From contig JBGAQU010000011.1 of NCBI GenBank assembly GCA_044220535.1, forward strand, positions 1 through 42,848: a DNA stretch of 42,848 nt, in the 5' to 3' direction. Positions 1 through 8,253 of this stretch are shown piece after piece (the first letter of the stretch is position 1; each line of letters opens with the position of its first letter). The position numbers and the translations under genes were made by a program. The DNA is from JBDHTS01 sp044220535. Lineage in GTDB: Bacteria; Pseudomonadota; Alphaproteobacteria; Micavibrionales; Micavibrionaceae. The notes below the pieces were generated by a model that was not told where the DNA came from, searched no databases, and worked only from the letters and a program-made list of their open reading frames with translations.

Positions 1-1
1 C

Positions 2-136
2 ACGGAATGGGATGCATCCCTTACGCAGACATTCTTTAAACATTATACCGTTGGGCTGAAATACGCCGATTATAACGCCGAGCGTTTTGCAACGGATACG
101 ACGAAAATCATGCTGCTCGTTCAGGTCAAGTACTGA
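2..136 (+). CDS. C-terminal fragment of an outer-membrane beta-barrel protein (alginate-export/porin-like)
   Basis: Only the last 44 codons are inside the window; the gene begins upstream. The reading frame runs from base 2 to a TGA at 134-136. The peptide alternates hydrophobic and polar residues, contains VGLKYADYNAERF and ends in VQVKY with a terminal aromatic residue, which is typical of the last strand of an outer-membrane barrel. The pattern of a lysine-tyrosine-alanine-aspartate strand followed by a threonine-rich turn resembles alginate-export or porin-like barrels, but the fragment is too short to name a family. A strong rho-independent terminator follows 28 bases after the stop. Confidence 0.5.
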   Translation, partial: TEWDASLTQTFFKHYTVGLKYADYNAERFATDTTKIMLLVQVKY

Positions 137-164
137 TTTCCTTGAACGGTCCTATAAGCGATCA

Positions 165-197
165 ACATCCGGACATACGTGTCCGGATGTTTTTTTT
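165..197 (+). terminator. Rho-independent terminator after the barrel gene
   Basis: A perfect 11-bp stem (ACATCCGGACA, bases 165-175, pairing with 180-190) with a four-base loop is followed by a run of Ts to 197. It ends the gene that enters from the left. Confidence 0.93.
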
Positions 198-216
198 GCG
201 CTGCTATGTATTCATA

Positions 217-250
217 TAAAAAGCCCCTCCTTCGGGGAAGGGGCTTTTAA
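217..250 (-). terminator. Terminator of the leftward PAS-like/cytochrome b561 operon
   Basis: An inverted repeat built on AAGCCCCT/AGGGGCTT is flanked by A and T runs, so it can act in both directions. It lies just past the stop of the leftward gene at 281-895. Confidence 0.8.
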
Positions 251-280
251 AAAATCGCTCTAGGTACAACATCACGATTA

Positions 281-895
281 TTACGCTTCCTTTACAGCCC
301 GGATCACGATAAAACCCTCGGGCCGTGCGGGCGACGTGATGTGAAGCATTGCATTATGCCTGGCCCCTTCCGCATCCCTGTACTGAATGGCGATATGCGC
401 GTCCCTGGATGTTATCGCCTCGCGAATTTTTTCCTGCTGTTCATCATTGAACTGCTCGGATGAAATGAAGTCATCGAGATTGGCCGGCTGGCACCTGGCG
501 AACGCATGGCCATAGCCCTGATTATAAACCGCAACCCAGCCCGTTTCTGGCTGGGCAACCGCCCAGAACATCGTGTCCGTATTGGCAACGGTTGCGTAAA
601 GAAGACTCTGAAACTGCGTTATAAGGCTGCGTATATAAAGATGGTAGAAAGAGGAAAGAATATACGCAACCGAGAACACAAGCACGAATACAATCATATA
701 ATGCTTAAGGGTCCATCCGCTGACGGCAAAAGCGTCATGCGCAAACCAGCCGATCGCGCCCAGGAAAAACATGAAAATCAGGAAAAACCATAAGGCATGA
801 TGGTCATTCCGCCTGATATAAAAGCCAGGTATGGCATGAAGAGTCGCCATGCCAAGGCTGTTATCTACAATCCGTTGTGTTTTCTGGTCTGTCAT
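281..895 (-). CDS. Two-TM membrane protein with a PAS-like cytoplasmic domain, unknown function
   Basis: The product has 204 residues. Two hydrophobic segments, about 35-57 and 65-87, anchor it in the inner membrane. The remaining 110 residues read like a PAS fold: a tryptophan-rich start (FWAVAQPETGWVAVYNQGYG), a helix with conserved acidic residues, then two strands around a D-x-E-G turn (RDAEGARH) and a final EGFIVIRAV strand. There is no kinase, GGDEF or other output domain, so if it senses something the partner must be elsewhere. It starts at an ATG preceded by AAGGA, 26 bases after the cytochrome b561 reading frame, and is probably co-transcribed with it. The PAS assignment rests on pattern only. 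Confidence 0.6.
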   Translation of the reverse strand: MTDQKTQRIVDNSLGMATLHAIPGFYIRRNDHHALWFFLIFMFFLGAIGWFAHDAFAVSGWTLKHYMIVFVLVFSVAYILSSFYHLYIRSLITQFQSLLYATVANTDTMFWAVAQPETGWVAVYNQGYGHAFARCQPANLDDFISSEQFNDEQQEKIREAITSRDAHIAIQYRDAEGARHNAMLHITSPARPEGFIVIRAVKEA

Positions 896-921
896 TTTGT
901 CCTTACCTCTATATCAACCAA

Positions 922-2060
922 TTACGTTTCAGCGTTCAGGCGGCGGGCATCCCTTGCCTGCTGCCTTTTCAGAAATGCGCTCATGACCTTATCCTCGGTA
1001 TTTTCTTTTATACCGGCCTTTTGATTGAACCTGGATTTAAGCAGTAATTGCACGGTCATCACATATAACAGGTCGACTTTATCGACGATCTTGTGAAAGA
1101 TCACCGCCCCGATATGAAGGGCGACAAGGCTGATGGTCAGATATGCGAACAGATAATGCGTAGACAGCCCCCATGCGGCGGCCCCGCTTTCATCCGTAAA
1201 CAAGCGTGGGATAGCGGGATCAACAGCATAAGGACGTATAAAAACGCATAGTTGGAAAATGCGAAAAAACGAATGATTTTTGGAAGTTTTTCCGTTGCGT
1301 CCGCCGGAGGCGTAACTATGCGCGCGAGAATGCGGATGGCCAGCACGATGATCAGAGCCGTTCCTATCGTCCTATGGAAGGGCGGTATGTACTTAACGAG
1401 CGGATAACCCGGCCCCATATGTTTGGAATAAGCCCCGCCGCAGGTCAGGATGATAATAAAAATCGCCATGATCCAGTGCGCGAGGCGCACGACAATATTG
1501 TATTTCTTTTTCGGGAGATGAAAAATCGCCGCTCCACGGTGTATGGGCCTTATCATTTTCAACAGCCGGTTTTTCAAGGAGGGGTTATGCAGCGCCCCAT
1601 CTTTGCCCGGCAAAAGATCTTCCATAATTGAATCGGAAATATTCTGCCTCTCCACCCGCGTATTGATGAATACGTCCTTAAACTGCTGCGCTATTTTCTG
1701 AAACTGCCGGTAGGGCAATGTAAGGTGATACCCGTTATCCTGCCTGGCTAAGCTTTTTTTCGCCTGGCGGCCAATAGTCAGGCTGGTTACACCAGCTTGC
1801 TCCATATATTTTGCCAGGAAGTATTCGACGCCGGGGATTCTGATTCGTCCGTCCTTCGTCAATTCCGGAGGTATACTGCTGAACCCTTCAAAATTTATAG
1901 GACTAACTTTGAGCGTTTTTTCAAAAGGAAAAAAAGCAACCATCTTTCTGACCGGATCTATCCGGTATACAAGGGTTCTTGTTTCTTCGGCTTTTGCAGG
2001 ATCCTGAGCATAAATTTCTTCAATTCCGTCAATAATTATGGATTCCGTTACTAAAGGCAC
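922..2060 (-). pseudogene. Cytochrome b561-family membrane protein with a long N-terminal extension, frameshifted
   Basis: The first frame runs from the GTG at 2060 (AGGGG eight bases upstream) to about 1200. It holds an unrecognised N-terminal part of about 175 residues, then TM segments with haem-ligand-type histidines (VVRLAHW, PPFHRTIG). The last segment, with further histidines (STHYLFAY, VALHIGAVIFHK), is in another frame, 1203 to 922. The b561 core is complete only if the two frames are joined: a one-base gain or two-base loss near 1195-1205 would restore it. Such proteins carry electrons from the quinone pool across the inner membrane. The extension is not usual for the family and has no motif I recognise. 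Whether the shift is a real mutation or an error in draft sequence cannot be told here. Confidence 0.7.
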
Positions 2061-2104
2061 GTTTAAAACCCCTTTTATTAAAATAGCCGTCAGCTTAGCG
2101 GTCA

Positions 2105-2132
2105 ATAATAATTGGGATTATGGCGATGTCAA
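2105..2132 (-). promoter_or_regulatory. Sigma70-type promoter for the cytochrome b561 gene
   Basis: On the minus strand TTGACA (2132-2127), a 16-base spacer and TATTAT (2110-2105) precede the GTG at 2060. This puts the start of transcription near 2098 and the AGGGG ribosome site inside a short leader, supporting the GTG over the upstream TTG at 2105, which would overlap the -10 box. Confidence 0.65.
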
Positions 2133-2192
2133 AGCATTAGCCGTTTTTTAAACACAATTTTTGTATATTTTGGTATAAGCATCAGTCATGTA

Positions 2193-3233
2193 TTACATAT
2201 TGCCGATGAGGATATTTTTCAGCGTTTTCATCTCTTCCAGCGCATGGCCAGTGCCTAAGGCTACGCAGGACAAGGGGTCGTCGGCGATGGTGACCGCTAG
2301 GCCTGTCGCATGGCGCAGCACGAAATCGAGGTTAGAGAGCAACGCCCCGCCCCCGGTCAGGACAATGCCCTTGTCCACGATATCCGCTGCCAGTTCCGGC
2401 GGGGTATGCTCCAGGGCGACCTTGACGGCCTCGACGATCTGACCCACCGGCTCCGCCAGGCTTTCGGACATCTGGCGTTCGGTGACGATAATCTCCTTCG
2501 GCACGCCGTTCATCAGGTCGCGGCCCTTGATCTCCATATGCCTTCCGTCCCCATCGGCGGGCTGGCAGGCCGAGCCGATTTCCTTCTTGATCCGCTCCGC
2601 CGTGCTTTCGCCGACCAGCAGGTTATGGACGCGGCGGATATAGGCGATAATCGCTTCATCCATTTTGTCCCCGCCGACGCGGACCGATTTCGCATAAACA
2701 ATACCGCCCAGCGAAATAACCGCTACTTCCGTCGTGCCGCCGCCGATATCGACGACCATCGACCCGGTCGGCTCCGTCACCGGCAGGCCCGCGCCGATGG
2801 CGGCGGCCATGGGTTCCTCGATCAGATGCACGTCCGACGCGCCCGCGCTTTCAGCAGATTCGATAATCGCCCGCTGCTCGACAGCCGTGGAGCCGGAGGG
2901 GACGCAGATAATCATCTTGGGGGACACGAAAGACCGGCGGTTATGCACTTTCCGGATAAAGTGCTTGATCATCGCCTCCGTCACCTCGAAATCCGCGATC
3001 ACGCCGTCGCGCAGGGGACGAATGGCCGTAATGTTGCCTGGCGTCCGGCCCAGCATCTGCTTGGCCTCGTTCCCGACCGCCAGCACATGCTTTTTCCCGC
3101 CCACCATCGAAATCGCCACCACCGACGGCTCATTCAGCACAATGCCCCGGTCGCGCACATAGACCAGCGTATTGGCCGTGCCAAGATCAATCGCCATGTC
3201 GGCGGACATGAAACCGAAAATTTTGGAAAACAT
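2193..3233 (-). CDS. mreB: Rod shape-determining protein MreB
   Basis: The 346-residue product has the normal length of this bacterial actin. The N-terminus MSADMAIDLGTANTLVYV carries the phosphate-1 motif, VVDIGGGTTEVAVIS the phosphate-2 motif, and VLTGGGALLSNLD the adenosine motif. MreB forms membrane-bound filaments that guide the elongation machinery, so the cell is expected to be rod-shaped or curved. It starts at an ATG, although the hydrophobic MFSKIFGFM lead could help membrane binding. mreC and mreD, which often follow, are absent: the next gene downstream is the b561 gene. Upstream it is separated from rpmJ by a terminator. Confidence 0.97.
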   Translation of the reverse strand: MFSKIFGFMSADMAIDLGTANTLVYVRDRGIVLNEPSVVAISMVGGKKHVLAVGNEAKQMLGRTPGNITAIRPLRDGVIADFEVTEAMIKHFIRKVHNRRSFVSPKMIICVPSGSTAVEQRAIIESAESAGASDVHLIEEPMAAAIGAGLPVTEPTGSMVVDIGGGTTEVAVISLGGIVYAKSVRVGGDKMDEAIIAYIRRVHNLLVGESTAERIKKEIGSACQPADGDGRHMEIKGRDLMNGVPKEIIVTERQMSESLAEPVGQIVEAVKVALEHTPPELAADIVDKGIVLTGGGALLSNLDFVLRHATGLAVTIADDPLSCVALGTGHALEEMKTLKNILIGNM

Positions 3234-3334
3234 TAGAATCGAGGCCTTTGCTCAGAACTTAAGATTTATAGCAGAGAAAAGACATCCCCGCACGTCCAAA
3301 TCAAGTGCTTTCGGAAGCTTTTCCCAAGCCAATA

Positions 3335-3362
3335 AAAAAGCCCGCTTAAAGCAGGCTTTTTG
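3335..3362. terminator. Terminator between rpmJ and mreB
   Basis: AAAAAGCC and GGCTTTTT arms around a short GC stem form a symmetrical hairpin that can stop transcription in both directions. It separates rpmJ from mreB, so mreB needs its own promoter in 3234-3334. Confidence 0.8.
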
Positions 3363-3383
3363 TAAAAAGCGTTTTGAAAACGC

Positions 3384-3509
3384 TTAACCCTGGCGGCACT
3401 TGCAGCGGGGCTTAGTCTTGTTAATGATGTAAACACGACCGCGGCGACGCACGATTTTACAGTTGCGGTCGCGAAGTTTCAGTGTTTTCAGAGAGTTAAC
3501 GACTTTCAT
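3384..3509 (-). CDS. rpmJ: 50S ribosomal protein L36 (bL36)
   Basis: A 41-codon gene starting MKVVNSLKTLKLRDRNC and ending in PRCKCRQG. The basic, cysteine-containing sequence and the length match the bL36 form with a short insertion found in alphaproteobacteria and as the second copy in some other bacteria. The C-x-C near the end and the earlier cysteine are part of the region that holds zinc in zinc-type L36, but not all four ligands are present, so this looks like the zinc-independent type. It is a single-gene unit with its own promoter (3549-3577) and a terminator, and an AAGGA ribosome site sits nine bases before the ATG. Confidence 0.96.
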   Translation of the reverse strand: MKVVNSLKTLKLRDRNCKIVRRRGRVYIINKTKPRCKCRQG

Positions 3510-3548
3510 CGTACAAAATCCTTACCCAGAGTCAAAAATTGAACCCGG

Positions 3549-3577
3549 ACATTAGAAAGACTCCCGGTTTCTGTCAA
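3549..3577 (-). promoter_or_regulatory. Promoter of rpmJ
   Basis: On the minus strand TTGACA (3577-3572), a 17-base spacer and TAATGT (3554-3549) lie about 40 bases before the rpmJ start codon. The consensus -35 and ideal spacing fit strong expression of a ribosomal gene. Confidence 0.75.
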
Positions 3578-3584
3578 GGATAAA

Positions 3585-3980
3585 TTAGGGGATCAGGCCG
3601 CCAGATTGCGCAAATATCAACACGATATAGGCCAAATGGGTGAAATTATGCGCTTCCTGGTCCAGTCCGAACGACCACCAGAAGGCACGATCCGTGTATT
3701 GCCAGCCCTTGCGATAGGTCAGGACGCCCTTGATACGGTCAATCATGCTGTGAATGATAAAATCGACGATCCCCAACCACCAGAAGGCAGGCGCAAAGAT
3801 CGCCACCACCAAAAACGTGCCCGCGGCATGAGTTGCCGTGTGATAGATCAGCGCCTTATATCCACCTATCCCCGGCTTACCCTTATTGAGGGCCATCCAG
3901 TCCGTTTGGAGCAGGAAATCGCATGTGAAATGCTTCAGGCGGAAGGCTATATAGAGCCATAATAGGATATAGACGCTCAT
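3585..3980 (-). CDS. DUF3307-family membrane protein
   Basis: From the ATG at 3980 the product has 131 residues, close to the length of the DUF3307 family. The signature is visible: KHFTCDFLLQTDWMA, followed by a YHTATHA histidine pair, a TM segment with VDFIIHSMIDRIK, and a DQEAHNFTHLAYI motif near the end. Four hydrophobic segments make it an integral membrane protein; histidines and aspartates lie near the membrane, but no function is established. The frame stays open to a GTG at 4124, which would add 48 mostly hydrophobic residues; I prefer 3980 because it starts just before the conserved domain, although neither start has a strong ribosome site. It diverges from the cNMP/EAL gene. Confidence 0.75.
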   Translation of the reverse strand: MSVYILLWLYIAFRLKHFTCDFLLQTDWMALNKGKPGIGGYKALIYHTATHAAGTFLVVAIFAPAFWWLGIVDFIIHSMIDRIKGVLTYRKGWQYTDRAFWWSFGLDQEAHNFTHLAYIVLIFAQSGGLIP

Positions 3981-4155
3981 TATGAATCCAATTATTTGAA
4001 TTATGGCCAAGCCGAATACCATGGTGATTATGGCGGCGATCAGCCCCCTTGCCAAGCGAAAACCCGGTGGACTTCTTGAATAAGAGTGCCCGGCGTTAAC
4101 TTTTAATAAAGCCGGATGGATCACAATAGTATCGAACGTTCGCTTTTAAAAACAA

Positions 4156-5400
4156 ATGACTACCGGGGCCATGTCCACAATAGCCAACCCATTCAGGAAG
4201 TCCTTCGAAGCCGGCGAAATCATTATGCGCCAGGGTGAAGGGGGCGACTGCGCCTATATTATTGAGGACGGGCTGGTCGAGATTCTGGTAGAACGCCCGG
4301 ACGGGCAGATCCAGGTGGTCGGCACGCGCGGCCCCGGCACCATCGTCGGGGAAATGGCCATCGTCGATGACGCGCCGCGCACCGCGACCGTGAAGGCGCT
4401 TAAAGATTGCAGCATGCTGGAAATCAGCCGCGCGGATTTTTCGCAGCGTCTGAAAAATGCCGATACCGTCATCCAGATGATCAGCCAGGTGATCCTCACC
4501 CGTTACCGCGATACGCTGATGCGGATCGAGATCATGGGCGAAAGCCCGAACTATCCGCCGCCGGAAATGCTGGAGCGGACACTGACCGAGCAGACCGATG
4601 TGATGGAGTCCATCCGAATCGCCAATGTATTCAAGGAAGCGCTGCAAAATAACGAGCTGGAACTCTATTACCAGCCGATCATCGATCTGGGGCAAGGCAC
4701 GGTGAAAGGGTTTGAGGCGCTGATGCGCTGGAACCACCCTACTCATGGTTATATTTCCCCGGGCCTGTTCATTCCCATTGCCGAAAAAAGCGGCCTGATC
4801 GTGGAGGCCAGCAAATGGGCCGTGCGCGAAGCCTGCGCCGCGCTGCGCCGGATCGAAACATTGCTGAACAAGCATGGCACGCTTTATATGAGCGTCAATT
4901 TTTCCAGTCACGATTTCGCCGAACCCGATTTCGTGCCGAACCTGATGGGCATTATCCAGGAGTCACGCATCGAACCGCACCAGTTAAAGCTTGAAATCAC
5001 CGAGCGCCTGCTGATCCAGCAGCCGGATAACGCCAAGGCTACGCTGCAGGAATGCCGTGAAAAAGGCATCGGCATATCCATCGACGATTTCGGCACGGGC
5101 TATTCATCTTTAAGCTATCTATATTATTTCCCGATCGAGACGCTGAAAATCGACCAGTCCTTCGTCCGCGCCATGAGCAAAGATGCGCGCAGTCTGGAAT
5201 TGGTGAAATCCATCATCGGGCTCGGGATCAACATGGGCATGAATATTATTGCCGAAGGTGTAGAAAACCGCGACGAAGCCGTGGCTCTCAAAAACCTGGC
5301 CTGTAATTCCGCACAGGGTTATCATTTCGCCCGCCCCATGAACGAAATCATGGTCACCGCCCTTCTCCAAAGCTGGCAACCTGGGCGGGCGATGGCATGA
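4156..5400 (+). CDS. Cyclic-nucleotide-binding EAL-domain c-di-GMP phosphodiesterase
   Basis: The 414-residue product has two parts. Residues 12-120 form a cNMP-binding domain with the phosphate cassette GEMAIVDDAPRTATV (65-79), whose R-T-A triplet is typical of cAMP/cGMP binders such as Crp. Residues 155-410 form an EAL domain with the features of active enzymes: the EAL triplet at 187-189, SVNFSS, EITE, the metal-site DDFGTGYSS, LKIDQSFV, AEGVEN and AQGYHFARP. It should hydrolyse c-di-GMP to pGpG in the cytoplasm under control of a bound cyclic nucleotide. No TM segment is seen. Its stop codon touches the stop of the leftward nucleotide cyclase gene, with no space between. The activating ligand is inferred, not shown. 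Confidence 0.93.
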   Translation: MTTGAMSTIANPFRKSFEAGEIIMRQGEGGDCAYIIEDGLVEILVERPDGQIQVVGTRGPGTIVGEMAIVDDAPRTATVKALKDCSMLEISRADFSQRLKNADTVIQMISQVILTRYRDTLMRIEIMGESPNYPPPEMLERTLTEQTDVMESIRIANVFKEALQNNELELYYQPIIDLGQGTVKGFEALMRWNHPTHGYISPGLFIPIAEKSGLIVEASKWAVREACAALRRIETLLNKHGTLYMSVNFSSHDFAEPDFVPNLMGIIQESRIEPHQLKLEITERLLIQQPDNAKATLQECREKGIGISIDDFGTGYSSLSYLYYFPIETLKIDQSFVRAMSKDARSLELVKSIIGLGINMGMNIIAEGVENRDEAVALKNLACNSAQGYHFARPMNEIMVTALLQSWQPGRAMA

Positions 5401-7620
5401 TTACTTGCTGGCTGCCGTAAACACACCATCCCAATTTATCGGCGGATTAGCAGCCATTTCCTGGATCCGCGCTTCATATAAATCATAAAATCCGGCCAGT
5501 GTTTTCGCCGTCGCATGCGTTTTGCAAGCCTGCAACATCCGTAAAGCCTCCGTGAAATCGCCGATGCGGTAAAGAGCGATCATCGCTTCATGATCTTTTG
5601 CAAGCGCAGCAAATCCGGCATCACGCGCGACATTTTCTTCACCCAGCAACGTAAACACCCGCGCCGGTTTCATTTTTCCCTTCACGCGCAACAGGTCGAG
5701 TTCCAGCGTGGCGAAATCCTGCACCTGTTTTTGCGTCTGTTCACCAATCAGGATTTCGACGCCGTAGGTTTTCGTCTGGCTTTCCAGTCGCGAGGCCAGA
5801 TTGACCGCATCGCCCAGCGCGGAATAGGCGAAACGCTGTTTCGATCCCATATTGCCGACCGAGGCGCGGCCCGTATTGATGCCAATCCCCGCCTGCAGGC
5901 GCAGAAGCAGATCCCGTTCCATCAGTTTTTGATTGATGGGTTCCAGCGCCTTGTTCATATGCAACGCCGTGCGGCAGGCGTGTTTCGCGTGATCTGTTAC
6001 ATCCAGCGGCGCGTTCCAGAACGCCATCATCGCGTCGCCCATATATTTGTCGATGGTGCCGCGGTTCTTCATCACCAGATCCGACATCGGCGTCAGGAAA
6101 TCATTCATCAGATTGACTAAAGCATCCGGCGGCATGGCTTCGGCGATGGTGGTAAAACCGCGTATATCCGTGAACATCACGGTCAGTTCGCGTTCCTGCC
6201 CGCCCAATTTCAACTTCGATGGATCGCGCGTCAGTTCCTTCATATAATCCGGTGAAATATACAGCCCGAACGCATCCTTGACCGCGCGCCGTTCAGCCTC
6301 CGCTCTTAAATACGCCAGCAAGGACGACACAGCGTTCAGGCCCAGCAAGGCAAGGCCGGGGAAAATCGGATCGATCAGCAGGCCATTCCTGAATCCGTAC
6401 AGCGAAAACATGGCGATTGCCGCGATCAAAGCCAGTGTAAAACCGGACATGACAATCGCACCGAAGAACGGCGCCGCGATAATAATGACAAGGCCAATTC
6501 CAGCCACGGCCAGCAATTCCATCCCTTCGATCAGCGCCGGGCGCAGCAGATAGGCATGCGTCAATACCTGTTCGATGACGTTGACATGGACTTCAACCCC
6601 CGGAATAAACAGATCGAGCGGCGTCGACCGTATATCCTTCAACCCTTCCGCGCTGGTGCCGATCAGGACGATTTTTCCGGCCACAGCGGATGAATCGATT
6701 GTTTTATCCAGCACCTTCCAGGCCGGTATGTATTCGTTCGACCGCTCCTTCGCGAACCACACATAAAAATCCCCATGCCTGTCCATGGGAATTTCAAATT
6801 TCCCGATCTTCAAGGCATAAGGCTGCCCCAGCAGGCCGGATTCATTCGGTGATACTTTGCGAATTTTTGTCAGAAGCCGCGCATCCTGCGCCACACGCAG
6901 CGCTTCCACTGACAGGGACGGATACAGCGTATTCAGCGAATCACTGCCGGACATGCGGAACAACAGCGGCACCTTGCGGATCAATCCATCAACTTCCGTC
7001 GATACGCCGAAATTACCGTTTCCAGCGGCCGCCTGTTCCAGTTCCGGCAGATTGGTCGTCACACCCTGCATCGGCGTGACCGTGCGCAAAAGTATATCTG
7101 TATCCCGCGCCATGCTGATGGGTTTCGCGGCGGGAAGATGGCGTGTTGCCTGCGCCGTTCCGGTCCAGACAAAGCCTGTGACAACGCGCCCTGAATTTTT
7201 AATCACTTCCGCAAGCTGTGCATCGTGATCAGGCAAAAGACGAATGGCATTGACGGCATCCAGATTCAACGTATCCGCCGATAGTTTATCCATGAGGCGC
7301 TGCGGCGATGTCCGATCCGGTTCCGGGAAAGTGACGTCGAATACAATCGCCCGTGCGCCCATATCGTTCAGGTTCTGCACCATGCTCGCGACCGTATCGC
7401 GCGGCCAAGGCCATTGTCCGGGATCCGGGCGCGCCAGCGACTCCTCATCAATATCGACAATGGCCACCTGGTTGCTTTCCGGCCTCGGGTACAGGCGGTT
7501 ATAGCCGTCAAAAGCGATATAGCGCAGGCTGCGCATCCAGCCATAATCCTGCGTCCGCACAAACAACAATGCAGCCAGCATTAGAAGCAGAATAAACATA
7601 TGCGCAAATCGTGATTTCAA
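5401..7620 (-). CDS. CHASE2-domain class III adenylate/guanylate cyclase
   Basis: The 739-residue product begins with a TM segment and a periplasmic CHASE2 sensor (about 30-365), then three TM helices (370-450), a class III cyclase domain (about 480-660) and an 80-residue tail. Metal-binding aspartates are in FTDIRGFT and MGDAMMAFW, the substrate-specifying lysine in GTIDKYMGD, and the transition-state Asn and Arg in DAVNLASRLE, so it should be active; the lysine points to ATP. It starts at TTG (GGAGAG just upstream), 18 bases after the secreted-protein gene, and so is probably the fifth gene of the type I secretion operon. An ATG at codon 8 is an alternative start. It ends abutting the cNMP/EAL gene. 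Confidence 0.93.
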   Translation of the reverse strand: MKSRFAHMFILLLMLAALLFVRTQDYGWMRSLRYIAFDGYNRLYPRPESNQVAIVDIDEESLARPDPGQWPWPRDTVASMVQNLNDMGARAIVFDVTFPEPDRTSPQRLMDKLSADTLNLDAVNAIRLLPDHDAQLAEVIKNSGRVVTGFVWTGTAQATRHLPAAKPISMARDTDILLRTVTPMQGVTTNLPELEQAAAGNGNFGVSTEVDGLIRKVPLLFRMSGSDSLNTLYPSLSVEALRVAQDARLLTKIRKVSPNESGLLGQPYALKIGKFEIPMDRHGDFYVWFAKERSNEYIPAWKVLDKTIDSSAVAGKIVLIGTSAEGLKDIRSTPLDLFIPGVEVHVNVIEQVLTHAYLLRPALIEGMELLAVAGIGLVIIIAAPFFGAIVMSGFTLALIAAIAMFSLYGFRNGLLIDPIFPGLALLGLNAVSSLLAYLRAEAERRAVKDAFGLYISPDYMKELTRDPSKLKLGGQERELTVMFTDIRGFTTIAEAMPPDALVNLMNDFLTPMSDLVMKNRGTIDKYMGDAMMAFWNAPLDVTDHAKHACRTALHMNKALEPINQKLMERDLLLRLQAGIGINTGRASVGNMGSKQRFAYSALGDAVNLASRLESQTKTYGVEILIGEQTQKQVQDFATLELDLLRVKGKMKPARVFTLLGEENVARDAGFAALAKDHEAMIALYRIGDFTEALRMLQACKTHATAKTLAGFYDLYEARIQEMAANPPINWDGVFTAASK

Positions 7621-7638
7621 AACGCTCTCCGCAATAAA

Positions 7639-8253
7639 TCAGTCACAATTTTCATCGTTATTTTCAACGGACGTGACGTTCACATAATAGCGATTCAACA
7701 AGGGAGAAAGAATTTTATCCGTTTTTGCAGAGATATCCGGATATTCTTTTGTTTTAATAAAAATATCTAACTGCTCTATTTTTAAAGCAACCAATTCGTG
7801 AACCGTTTTGGCGGCATCAGGATCGAGATCCGATTTGAAATAGCTGCGCAGATCGCCTTCCGGATTGTTGGTTTTATAATCACTGCTGCTGTTGTCGGCC
7901 ATTTGCGTGATGCTCAACGGAATGATGTAATGGCTTTTATTCCATCGGCTGATGCCAATATCGTTAGGCACGCTTGATAATTGAAACTGCTTTTTGTAGA
8001 AAGAGCCATCTCCGGGTTCTTCCATGCCATCCGCGAAACGAATGATCTGATAGAGAGCCATGGCGGCGCGTTTATCTATCATATCCTTCTTGACGTTAAA
8101 GACAGATTTTGGCGGATTACATCCGTCAGACGACAATCTGTATCCCAGGATATAATGACCTGATGCCAAAGCATCCCAGCTTTTTTCCTGCGCCACGGCC
8201 TGAAATGGAAGCATCGCCATAAGCGCCAAAAATACAAAAATCCTACCGTTCAC
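7639..8253 (-). CDS. Secreted hypothetical protein in the type I secretion operon
   Basis: The 204-residue product begins with a signal peptide (RIFVFLALMAMLPFQAVAQ, likely cut after AVA). The mature part has two cysteines, one in SSDGCNPP and one in the C-terminal NDENCD, which could form a disulphide, and no TM segment. I recognise no family; it lacks the Cys-His-Asp layout of LapG-type proteases. It begins with GTG overlapping the end of the HlyD-type gene by 11 bases, so its synthesis is coupled to that gene. Its position suggests an accessory or periplasmic role in the secretion system, but this is inference from context. Confidence 0.65.
   Translation of the reverse strand: MNGRIFVFLALMAMLPFQAVAQEKSWDALASGHYILGYRLSSDGCNPPKSVFNVKKDMIDKRAAMALYQIIRFADGMEEPGDGSFYKKQFQLSSVPNDIGISRWNKSHYIIPLSITQMADNSSSDYKTNNPEGDLRSYFKSDLDPDAAKTVHELVALKIEQLDIFIKTKEYPDISAKTDKILSPLLNRYYVNVTSVENNDENCD

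Noticed and set aside
2310..3236. Long rightward open frame of 308 codons
   Set aside because: It lies wholly opposite mreB, has a histidine- and arginine-rich shadow composition and no ribosome site.
7639..8253. LapG-type periplasmic protease
   Set aside because: The Cys-His-Asp triad of that family is not present in the required order.
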